Assembly: GCA_003445795.1 (NCBI GenBank)
Contig: DMCN01000064.1
Location: 12,218 to 23,269 of the forward strand
Direction: 5' to 3'
Length of the DNA: 11,052 nt
Source of the DNA: Gallionellaceae bacterium
GTDB lineage: Bacteria; Pseudomonadota; Gammaproteobacteria; Burkholderiales; Gallionellaceae
The notes beneath the pieces were generated by a model. The model saw only the letters and a program-made list of their open reading frames with translations. It ran no database searches and was not told where the DNA came from. Below, in pieces: positions 1-5,759 of the stretch. Numbering within the stretch: the stretch's first letter is position 1; each line of letters starts with the position of its first letter. The position numbers and the translations under genes are program-made.

Positions 1-82
1 CTCCGCCGCCGATGGCGACGCCGCCAACAAACACACGTTGCGTCTTGCGACGCTGTATCGGGGAATGGCTCACGCGCTTCAC
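1..82 (-). CDS. ispG: IspG (GcpE), 4-hydroxy-3-methylbut-2-enyl diphosphate synthase, N-terminal fragment
   Basis: Only the first 27 codons lie in the window; the gene runs off the left edge. The translation begins VKRVSHSPIQRRKT and continues into VFVGGVAIGGG, which matches the conserved IspG N-terminus (PI-x-RR-x-T followed by V-x-VG-x-V-x-IGGG). IspG is an iron-sulfur enzyme that converts methylerythritol cyclodiphosphate to HMBPP in the cytosolic MEP isoprenoid pathway. The likely start is the GTG at 82-80, whose last bases form the rodZ stop (GTGA overlap); a second GTG at 73-71 is an alternative. The gene follows rodZ directly, the usual order in betaproteobacteria, so it is probably translated by coupling within the same operon. 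The catalytic cysteines lie outside the window and cannot be checked. Confidence 0.85.
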   Translation of the reverse strand, partial: MKRVSHSPIQRRKTQRVFVGGVAIGGG

Positions 83-996
83 TCCACCTTCAGACGGGCA
101 GTATTCATCCCCGCATATTCGGAGAGATCGATCTCTTTCCCTTTGTAATACATCTTGACGTTGCCCGGATTGCCGATGGATACGTCATAAGGCGCACGAC
201 GGGGACCGCCTATCCATTTTTCCGTGCCACCAAGATTACTCCTCGACAACAGGATATCCCCGTTGACGTCGATCACCTCTATCCAGGCGGCACCTGTGAA
301 CACGAAATGCAGCGGGCGGCGCTTCAGCATCTCAGGGGCTACGGGAGGCTTGGCGGTTGCAGTTGATGCCACAGAAGAGACGACAGGAATTACCGGCACT
401 GGCGCAGTAACTGCGGTTGTTTGCGTCTTAGTCACCTTTTGCTCGACTTTGCGGGGTTCTGCGATCTTGGCGATCTCCGGCTCAGCAGATAAAGTCGGCG
501 GTGCAACAACGGCTGAGGCCCCAGCATCCTGCATCGGCAATGGAACAGTTTCGACTACGACTTCGGATGGCTTCTGCGCGGACTCGCCATCGCTCAACCA
601 CACGAACAAGCCCAGCACCAAAGCCACACCCAACGCCCCGGCCAGCCACATCACATTGATGCGTCGCGATGCCAGTACACTCGGAAAAGAAACATCGACG
701 ATCTGCTGCTTGGTAATCTGTTGCGTCGAGGGTTCAGTCGGCAAGGCTGCGATCAGTTCCGCCTCATCCAGTTGCAAGACACGCGCATAACTGCGCACGA
801 AACCGCGCAGGAACGTGGCCTTGGGCAGTCGTTCGTAATCATTGGCCTCCAGGGCCTCGACTTGCTTGGGTGCAAACTTGATCCGCTCAGCGATATCGTA
901 CACGCTCATCCCCTGCCCTTCGCGAGCCTCGCGCAGGGTCGTACCCACATTCAGTTGCGATACAGGTTCTTTCGCTTCGTCAGGAATATCCATCAT
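79..996 (-). CDS. rodZ: RodZ-like cytoskeletal protein: HTH domain, single membrane helix, periplasmic DUF4115 domain
   Basis: The 305-residue protein has the RodZ layout. Residues about 18-83 form a cytoplasmic HTH_25-type domain (GTTLREAREGQGMSVYDIAE, then LPKATFLRGFVRSYAR). A transmembrane helix lies at about 113-134 (INVMWLAGALGVALVLGLFV). Residues 135-225 are a Pro/Ala/Val-rich periplasmic linker, and 226-305 form a compact beta-rich C-terminal domain of the DUF4115 type (WIEVIDVNGDILLSR, then GNPGNVKMYYKGKEIDL). In rod-shaped bacteria RodZ binds MreB and links it to the wall-elongation machinery; that role is inferred from family. The start is ATG at 996-994, overlapping the pilW stop as ATGA; a second ATG follows immediately, so one Met either way is uncertain. 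An AAGG stretch just upstream can serve as ribosome-binding site. The stop overlaps the ispG start. Placement between pilW and ispG supports the call. Confidence 0.9.
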   Translation of the reverse strand: MMDIPDEAKEPVSQLNVGTTLREAREGQGMSVYDIAERIKFAPKQVEALEANDYERLPKATFLRGFVRSYARVLQLDEAELIAALPTEPSTQQITKQQIVDVSFPSVLASRRINVMWLAGALGVALVLGLFVWLSDGESAQKPSEVVVETVPLPMQDAGASAVVAPPTLSAEPEIAKIAEPRKVEQKVTKTQTTAVTAPVPVIPVVSSVASTATAKPPVAPEMLKRRPLHFVFTGAAWIEVIDVNGDILLSRSNLGGTEKWIGGPRRAPYDVSIGNPGNVKMYYKGKEIDLSEYAGMNTARLKVE

Positions 997-1757
997 TCGC
1001 CTTGCAATAAAAGTTGTGCCTCGCGGGAGTCAGGGTAATTCTTACGCAACTGCAACGCGTAACTGGCTTCCGAATTCCGATCGCGCATCTTGCGCTCGAT
1101 ACGAACAGCCAGCCAAAGCTGTTCCGCATTCAGCTCCCTTGAGCCTTGGGAAAAACGCAATAAGTAGGATTTTGCGCCGGCGAAGTCGCCACTGTTGTAA
1201 CTCATTGTCGCCAATCCATACAAAGCTTCCTGCATGCCTGGACGAAGAATCAGGGCTCTTTGCAGATTGCTTTCTGCGTCTTTCAGCAACCCGGCTTTCA
1301 TTGAGCACATTCCCAGGTTCACATAGGCCATCTCAGGCGTCGCATACAGCGGATTGCTCAATGCTTCCTGAAACTGCTTCAATGACTCTTGGACGCGGCC
1401 ACGCTGGCAAAGAAACCAGCCGTAGTTGTTACGCGTCTCCGAGTTCGTGCTATCCAGACTCATGCTGCGGCGAAAATCCGCATCAGCCTGCTCATCCTCG
1501 CGCAATGCCATCCGAACCAAGGCCCGCACAGTGTAGGCTGGCGCGTAATCGGAATTCCCCTGCAAAGCCACTGCGATTTCCTGTAAAGCCACTGCATACT
1601 GGGCGCGTTCATAGTACGCAGCCGCCAGCTCGGTATGGATCCTGGCACTCGCCTGAGCACGCGTCACATCAACTTGCGGAGTCCCCGCTGAGCCCCCGCC
1701 GGAAGAAGCGCACGCCGTCAACAGAGCGACCACAAGCAACACGCAGATTCTCTTCAT
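993..1757 (-). CDS. pilW: PilW/PilF, type IV pilus biogenesis lipoprotein with TPR repeats
   Basis: This 254-residue protein starts with a lipoprotein signal (MKRICVLLVVALLTAC), with lipobox L13-T-A and the lipidated Cys at position 16. A Ser/Gly-rich linker follows, then a run of tetratricopeptide helices from about residue 35 to 250, including the family signature NNYGWFLCQRG (110-120) and EMAYVNLGMCSMKAG (142-155). PilF/PilW is the outer-membrane pilotin needed for secretin PilQ assembly in type IV pili; this function is known for the family. ATG at 1757-1755 is chosen because it gives the signal peptide and has a strong AGGAGG (1765-1770) seven bases upstream. The frame is open further upstream to 1979, but that part is only shadow coding of rlmN. 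The start overlaps the rlmN stop (ATGA), and the stop overlaps the rodZ start. A 7-residue duplication (AVALQEI/AVALQGN) sits near residues 55-68. Confidence 0.92.
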   Translation of the reverse strand: MKRICVLLVVALLTACASSGGGSAGTPQVDVTRAQASARIHTELAAAYYERAQYAVALQEIAVALQGNSDYAPAYTVRALVRMALREDEQADADFRRSMSLDSTNSETRNNYGWFLCQRGRVQESLKQFQEALSNPLYATPEMAYVNLGMCSMKAGLLKDAESNLQRALILRPGMQEALYGLATMSYNSGDFAGAKSYLLRFSQGSRELNAEQLWLAVRIERKMRDRNSEASYALQLRKNYPDSREAQLLLQGE

Positions 1758-2833
1758 TGACTCGCCTCCTGCAATCGATGGGTTCGTTTCGTCTTGTCCT
1801 GCACCTGCCCGGCCAGTTGACCGCAGGCAGCCGCAATGTCGTCGCCGCGCACCTTGCGGATGGTGGTGACGATATCGGCCTGCATCAGCACGTCGCGGAA
1901 TCGTTTCACCGCCTCCATGTCTGAACGCTGATACGGCGCTTGCGGGAACGGGTTGAACGGGATGAGATTGAACTTGCACGGCACGTCATGCACCAGGTTG
2001 ATCAGTTCGCGCGCATGCTGCACGCCGTCATTCACACCTGCCAGCATCACATACTCGAAGGTGACGAAATCGCGCGGCGCCTTTTCCAGGTAACGCTGAC
2101 AGGCCGCCATCAATTCCTTCAATGGATATTTCTGGTTGATCGGCACCAGCTCATTGCGCAACGCATCGTTCGGCGCGTGCAGCGAGATCGCCAATGCGAC
2201 CGGGCATTCATCGCGCAAACGGTCCATCGCCGGCACCACGCCGGAAGTGGACACCGTCACGCGACGGCGCGACAGGCCGTAGGCATTGTCGTCCAGCATC
2301 AGGCGCAGAGCACTCACAGTGCTGTCGAAATTCAACAATGGCTCGCCCATGCCCATCAGCACCACGTTGGTGACCGGCCAGTTGCCGTCAGCGTTCTTGC
2401 CGAGCTCGTGATTCGCCCACCACACCTGACCGATGATCTCGGCGGTGGAGAGGTTGCGGTTGAAACCCTGTTTGCCGGTGGAACAGAATGCGCAATCGAG
2501 TGCGCACCCGGCCTGAGTCGACACGCACAGCGTGCCCCGGCCTTCTTCCGGGATGTACACGGTCTCGACCGCATTACCCGTCCCCACATCCAGCAGCCAC
2601 TTGCGCGTACCGTCAGAGGCGGTCTCTTCGCGCATCACCGTGGGTGTCTGGACACAGGCGGTCTGTTTCAGCTTTTCGCGAAGAGAGATCGCCAGATCGC
2701 TCATCGCATCGAAATCGGACTCCCCGGCTTTGTAGATCCAGCGCAACACCTGCTTGGCGCGGAAGGGCTTTTCGCCCTGCTCCGCAAACCAGACAGTCAG
2801 TTGTTGCGCATCAAAGTCGAGGAGGTTTTGCAT
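1754..2833 (-). CDS. rlmN: RlmN, radical SAM methyltransferase for 23S rRNA A2503 and tRNA A37
   Basis: This 359-residue protein carries all RlmN landmarks. The radical-SAM iron-sulfur cluster motif is Cys110-x3-Cys114-x2-Cys117 (CALDCAFC). The SAM-binding GMGEP is at 161-165. The two redox-active cysteines are Cys103 (TLCVSTQAGC) and Cys337 (DDIAAACGQLAG), equivalent by position to E. coli Cys118 and Cys355. The enzyme adds a C2 methyl to A2503 of 23S rRNA and A37 of some tRNAs, affecting ribosome accuracy. The RNA-binding N-terminal helical part (residues 1-90, FRAKQVLRWIYK) is complete, and the length is normal for the family. The start ATG shares one base with the ndk stop (TAATG), and I see no Shine-Dalgarno sequence before it, so translation probably depends on ribosomes finishing ndk. 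The stop overlaps the pilW start. Confidence 0.97.
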   Translation of the reverse strand: MQNLLDFDAQQLTVWFAEQGEKPFRAKQVLRWIYKAGESDFDAMSDLAISLREKLKQTACVQTPTVMREETASDGTRKWLLDVGTGNAVETVYIPEEGRGTLCVSTQAGCALDCAFCSTGKQGFNRNLSTAEIIGQVWWANHELGKNADGNWPVTNVVLMGMGEPLLNFDSTVSALRLMLDDNAYGLSRRRVTVSTSGVVPAMDRLRDECPVALAISLHAPNDALRNELVPINQKYPLKELMAACQRYLEKAPRDFVTFEYVMLAGVNDGVQHARELINLVHDVPCKFNLIPFNPFPQAPYQRSDMEAVKRFRDVLMQADIVTTIRKVRGDDIAAACGQLAGQVQDKTKRTHRLQEASQ

Positions 2834-3258
2834 TAACGCGAGTGAACGTTCTTCGGGGCGAAGAAGTAATCGATCTCGATCTTGGCGTTTTCGGCGGAAT
2901 CGGAACCGTGCACGGCATTGGCGTCGATGCTGTCGGCGAAATCGGCACGGATGGTGCCCTTCTCGGCCTTCTTCGGATCGGTCGCGCCCATCAGATCACG
3001 GTTCTTCTGGACAGCGCTTTCGCCTTCCAGCACCTGGATCATCACCGGACCGGAGATCATGAAGCCGACCAGGTCGTTGAAGAACGGACGTGCCTTGTGC
3101 ACGGCGTAGAAACCTTCGGCTTCGGTGCGCGACAGATGGCGCATCTGGGATGCGACGATCTTCAGGCCGTTGCTCTCGAAACGGGAATAGATCTTGCCGA
3201 TGACATTCTTCGCCACGGCATCGGGTTTGATGATTGAAAGGGTACGTTCGACAGCCAT
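2833..3258 (-). CDS. ndk: Ndk, nucleoside diphosphate kinase
   Basis: This is a complete 141-residue Ndk, the usual bacterial length, opening with MAVERTLSIIKPDAV. The phospho-accepting histidine is His117 in NAVHGSD, with the Kpn-loop region around 90-115 (MGATDPKKAEKGTIRADFA). It transfers the gamma phosphate of ATP to other nucleoside diphosphates through the histidine, balancing cytosolic NTP pools. ATG at 3258-3256 is supported by family length and by GGAG at 3268-3265 six bases upstream. A sigma70-like promoter lies at 3306-3334. The odd point is that no in-frame stop separates it from tilS upstream, so this sequence is also the C-terminal part of a longer tilS frame. Free Ndk is expected from its own start. 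The stop overlaps the rlmN start by one base, making ndk the likely head of the ndk-rlmN-pilW-rodZ-ispG group. Confidence 0.95.
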   Translation of the reverse strand: MAVERTLSIIKPDAVAKNVIGKIYSRFESNGLKIVASQMRHLSRTEAEGFYAVHKARPFFNDLVGFMISGPVMIQVLEGESAVQKNRDLMGATDPKKAEKGTIRADFADSIDANAVHGSDSAENAKIEIDYFFAPKNVHSR

Positions 3259-4740
3259 GCTTCTCTCCAAGTAGTGATTTGAAATCAGAAAATTCTGAGG
3301 GCGCGATTCTAGCAGGGTTTGCCCGCCCTGTCGCAGCCCGGAAGCCCATCCGGGCACGATCCCCGGCTCGGAATCGGTTGCCTGAAAGTCGGCCGCGATA
3401 GCGACTCCCAATACGCACACGAGTTTGTCACCGCAATACAGCAAAGGCAGGCGTTCCCGCTGCCATGGCGGCACCTGCTGCTCCTGCAGCAGGTTCTTCA
3501 GGCTGCGCGTGGACGCCCCATTGCGGGGCCGCAACGACTCGCCACCGCTGCGCAGGCGCAACTCGACTTTGCCCGAGCGCAACTTCGCCAGACTGATCCC
3601 CTGCCCCATCACCTGCCAAAAACAGACTTTCTCGCCCAAAGCGGGCCAGAACAGCTCATTTTCTCCTTTCCAGACAATGGAGTACTCGCGATCAAACCCT
3701 CCCAGCTGCGGCTGCGCGTAAACGCGATCCTGATAGCGCCGCACCTCCCATCCACCGTATTCGATGCACACCGACGCATCACCGCGCGCACCCAGCAGTT
3801 GGCTCAACATGTCTTCCAGTTGCACGGCCTGCGGCATCGGCGCGCCCTGCGCATGCAGGAAATACCGCAGCAAATTGCGGGAACGAGCCGCAGACAGCTT
3901 CCGCAACACGACGATAGGCAGCGATCCTCCCGCCACAGCGCCTTGCGCATCGATCTGCGCCAGTTCGTCCTGCAATTCGGCCGCCTCGGCAAAATGACCG
4001 GCACTGCGCGACAAAGTTTCGCGGTAGGCCGGAAAACGCTCTGCCAGCAGCGGCAATACGCGATGACGCAGAAAATTGCGCGGATAGCTGTCGTCGGCGT
4101 TGCTCTCGTCCTCGATCCAGCTCAAACCGTGCTGCTGCGCATGTTCTTCCAGTTCGGCACGTGTGATATCCAGCAAAGGGCGGAGCAATGCCGGCCTACC
4201 CGCCTTGGTGAATGGCCCTTCGATTTTGCTCAGAACAGGCCCTTCGACACGGCTCAGAACAGGCCCTTCGACCTTGCTCAGGACAGGCATCGCGGCAGCA
4301 CCCTTCACCCCCGCACCGCGTAGCAATTGCAGCAGCAGAGTCTCGGCCTGATCATCGGCATGGTGCGCCAGCGCGACGAAGTCGCAGTCCTGTGCGGCAA
4401 AGGCGGCATGACGCAACTTGCGCGCGGCCGCCTCGATGCCGTGCTCATCGCGCAACGGGGCGATATCGACGCGTTCCACATGCAGGTTGATGCCGTAGCG
4501 GGAACAGAGATCGGCACAGAACTGCGCCCAGTCATTGGCGTTCGGGCTGATACCGTGATGGACATGCAGGGCGGAAAGACGCCATTCGAAGCGCGGCGCT
4601 AGGGTGTGCAGCAGATGCAGCAGAACGACGGAGTCGATACCGCCGCTCAAACCGATGAGGATGTGACTGCGCCTGGGAAGATGCGGCGCGAGGTGCGCCG
4701 CAACGTGATCAGTTAAGCTCGATTTCCTTGTACTTGCCAT
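2833..4740 (-). CDS. tilS: TilS, tRNA(Ile)-lysidine synthase, in one continuous frame with ndk
   Basis: TilS-like sequence covers residues 1 to about 465. It includes the PP-loop SGGIDS (32-37), HHADDQAET (126-134), DESNADDSYPRNFLRH (211-226), and the C-terminal tRNA-recognition domain with LRSGGESLRPRNGASTRSLK (396-415). The enzyme uses ATP and lysine to modify C34 of tRNA-Ile(CAU) so that it reads AUA; it is normally essential. The expected end is near IVPGW (461-465), but no stop follows. The frame runs through about 30 residues without family resemblance into Met1 of Ndk at residue 495 and stops with ndk. A 72-bp triple repeat inserts 24 residues (about 152-176) in a loop. The ATG at 4740 lies 32 bases inside accA, and there is no later ATG, GTG or TTG before the PP-loop. 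The enzyme looks intact; the fused end may be real or a sequence error. Confidence 0.93.
   Translation of the reverse strand: MASTRKSSLTDHVAAHLAPHLPRRSHILIGLSGGIDSVVLLHLLHTLAPRFEWRLSALHVHHGISPNANDWAQFCADLCSRYGINLHVERVDIAPLRDEHGIEAAARKLRHAAFAAQDCDFVALAHHADDQAETLLLQLLRGAGVKGAAAMPVLSKVEGPVLSRVEGPVLSKIEGPFTKAGRPALLRPLLDITRAELEEHAQQHGLSWIEDESNADDSYPRNFLRHRVLPLLAERFPAYRETLSRSAGHFAEAAELQDELAQIDAQGAVAGGSLPIVVLRKLSAARSRNLLRYFLHAQGAPMPQAVQLEDMLSQLLGARGDASVCIEYGGWEVRRYQDRVYAQPQLGGFDREYSIVWKGENELFWPALGEKVCFWQVMGQGISLAKLRSGKVELRLRSGGESLRPRNGASTRSLKNLLQEQQVPPWQRERLPLLYCGDKLVCVLGVAIAADFQATDSEPGIVPGWASGLRQGGQTLLESRPQNFLISNHYLERSMAVERTLSIIKPDAVAKNVIGKIYSRFESNGLKIVASQMRHLSRTEAEGFYAVHKARPFFNDLVGFMISGPVMIQVLEGESAVQKNRDLMGATDPKKAEKGTIRADFADSIDANAVHGSDSAENAKIEIDYFFAPKNVHSR
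3263..3268 (-). promoter_or_regulatory. ndk ribosome-binding site
   Basis: The minus strand reads GGAGAGAAGCATG, placing GGAG six bases before the ndk ATG. It matters because it supports internal initiation of ndk within the continuous tilS-ndk frame. Confidence 0.7.
3306..3334 (-). promoter_or_regulatory. Sigma70-like promoter of ndk, inside the tilS-ndk frame
   Basis: On the minus strand a -35 GCGACA (3334-3329, four of six matches to consensus) and a -10 TAGAAT (3311-3306, five of six matches) are separated by exactly 17 bases. They lie about 48 bases before the ndk ATG, a normal leader length. The run CTAGAATCGCG resembles many betaproteobacterial -10 regions. A promoter here would let ndk and the genes after it be transcribed independently of tilS. 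It is read by eye only; no transcript data are available. Confidence 0.6.
4214..4285 (-). repeat. Three tandem copies of a 24-bp repeat inside tilS
   Basis: Units occupy 4214-4237, 4238-4261 and 4262-4285. All begin GGCCCTTCGA on the plus strand and continue into GCTCAG(A/G)ACA, differing mainly at the four to five bases in the middle. On the coding strand they encode P-VLSKVEG, P-VLSRVEG and P-VLSKIEG. From memory, this resembles a family of dispersed, mostly intergenic repeats of environmental bacteria, whose translations read VLSKVEG on one strand and PFDxAQDR-like on the other. At 24 bp the unit keeps the reading frame. The site is the surface loop after GAAAMP in the N-terminal TilS domain. 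Confidence 0.9.
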
Positions 4741-5677
4741 AACTCATCAAGCGACTGAAACGGGCTTGCAACATCTCGCCGGGAGCCTGGGATTGAACCT
4801 GGTTGAGCGTCTCCTGCAAGGCCTTCTTCAGGGTCTGCATCATCGCAGCATAGTCGCGGTGCGCGCCGCCGAGCGGCTCGCTGATGATCTTGTCGACCAG
4901 ACCCAGCGTCTTCAAACGGGTCGCTGTGATGCCCAGCGTCTCGGCCGCCTCGGAGGCCTTGTCCGCGCTCTTCCACAGGATGGAGGCGCAGCCCTCGGGC
5001 GAGATGACGGAATAGGTCGCATATTGCAGCATCAGCATGGCATCACCGACCGCGATAGCCAGCGCGCCGCCGGAACCGCCCTCGCCGATGATGGTGCAGA
5101 TGATGGGGGTACGCAGCTCTGCCATCACATACAGGTTCTTGCCGATGGCCTCGGACTGGCCGCGCTCTTCCGCGCCCACGCCGGGATAGGCGCCGGGGGT
5201 ATCGATGAAGGTCATGATGGGGATGCCGAACTTCTCGGCCAGACGCATCAGGCGCATCGCCTTGCGGTAGCCTTCCGGACGCGGCATGCCGAAGTTGCGG
5301 TACTGGCGTTCCTTGGTGTCGCGGCCTTTCTGGTGGCCGATGACCATCACGCTCTGGCCGTTGAAACGCGCCAGACCGCCGACGATGGCGGGATCGTCCG
5401 CATAGTTGCGGTCGCCATGCAATTCTTCGAAATCGGTGAACAGGTGCTGAATGTAGTCCAGCGTATAGGGGCGCTGCGGATGACGCGAAACTTGCGAGAT
5501 CTGCCAGGGCGTGAGCTTGGCGTAGATGTCCTTGGTCAGCGATTGGCTCTTCTTCTGCAATCTGCCGATCTCGTCGGAGATATCAAGTGCGGAATCGTCC
5601 TGCACGTAACGCAGTTGTTCGATCTTGTTCTCCAGCTCGGAGACCTGCTGCTCGAAATCCAGAAAAGTGACTTTCAT
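4709..5677 (-). CDS. accA: AccA, acetyl-CoA carboxylase carboxyltransferase subunit alpha
   Basis: This 322-residue protein is close in length to E. coli AccA. It begins MKVTFLDFEQQVSELENKIE with an N-terminal helical region (to about residue 55), followed by the crotonase-like carboxyltransferase core: HPQRPYTLDYI (66-76), FEELHGDR (83-90), FIDTPGAYPG (157-166) and the oxyanion-hole glycines GEGGSGGA (198-205). With AccD it forms the alpha2-beta2 carboxyltransferase that moves carboxyl from biotin on AccB to acetyl-CoA, making malonyl-CoA for fatty-acid synthesis. ATG at 5677 fits the family N-terminus; the open frame upstream to 5740 adds 21 residues without family resemblance. The ribosome-binding site is weak (GAG about ten bases upstream). 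The 3' end overlaps tilS by 32 bases in another frame. A 75-bp gap with an inverted repeat separates it from the channel gene. Confidence 0.97.
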   Translation of the reverse strand: MKVTFLDFEQQVSELENKIEQLRYVQDDSALDISDEIGRLQKKSQSLTKDIYAKLTPWQISQVSRHPQRPYTLDYIQHLFTDFEELHGDRNYADDPAIVGGLARFNGQSVMVIGHQKGRDTKERQYRNFGMPRPEGYRKAMRLMRLAEKFGIPIMTFIDTPGAYPGVGAEERGQSEAIGKNLYVMAELRTPIICTIIGEGGSGGALAIAVGDAMLMLQYATYSVISPEGCASILWKSADKASEAAETLGITATRLKTLGLVDKIISEPLGGAHRDYAAMMQTLKKALQETLNQVQSQAPGEMLQARFSRLMSYGKYKEIELN

Positions 5678-5705
5678 GTGCTTTATCTCAAATTGCCCGG
5701 AGCGA

Positions 5706-5734
5706 ATGATACCGCAAGCCAGCCCATGAATTAA
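5706..5734 (-). promoter_or_regulatory. Possible accA promoter
   Basis: On the minus strand TATCAT (5711-5706, five of six to the -10 consensus) lies 17 bases after TTAATT (5734-5729, three of six to the -35). It is 28 bases from the accA start. The weak -35 overlaps one arm of the inverted repeat at 5728-5759, so a protein bound to that repeat could affect it. This is tentative. Confidence 0.3.
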
Positions 5735-5759
5735 GCCCAAATGTAAGTCGGGTTAATTC
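5728..5759. repeat. Imperfect inverted repeat between the channel gene and accA
   Basis: The arms GAATTAA(G)CCC at 5728-5738 and GGGTTAATTC at 5750-5759 pair over ten bases with one bulged base, around an 11-base loop. The right arm includes the stop codon of the channel gene. No run of T follows in either direction, so a classical intrinsic terminator is doubtful. An operator or an attenuating hairpin before accA is also possible. Confidence 0.5.

Noticed and set aside
842..1924. Long plus-strand open frame opposite pilW and rodZ
   Set aside because: It is antisense to clearly real genes, is very rich in Arg, Ser and Pro, and has no recognisable motif.
1758..1979. N-terminal extension of the pilW frame
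   Set aside because: It lies entirely within rlmN, looks random, and would hide the clear lipoprotein signal that follows a strong ribosome-binding site.
4214..4285. Three regularly spaced repeats as a CRISPR array
   Set aside because: The units abut directly with no unique spacers, are only 24 bp, and lie within a coding frame.
5678..5740. Longer AccA starting at 5740
   Set aside because: The extra 21 residues do not resemble AccA, while ATG 5677 gives the family N-terminus.
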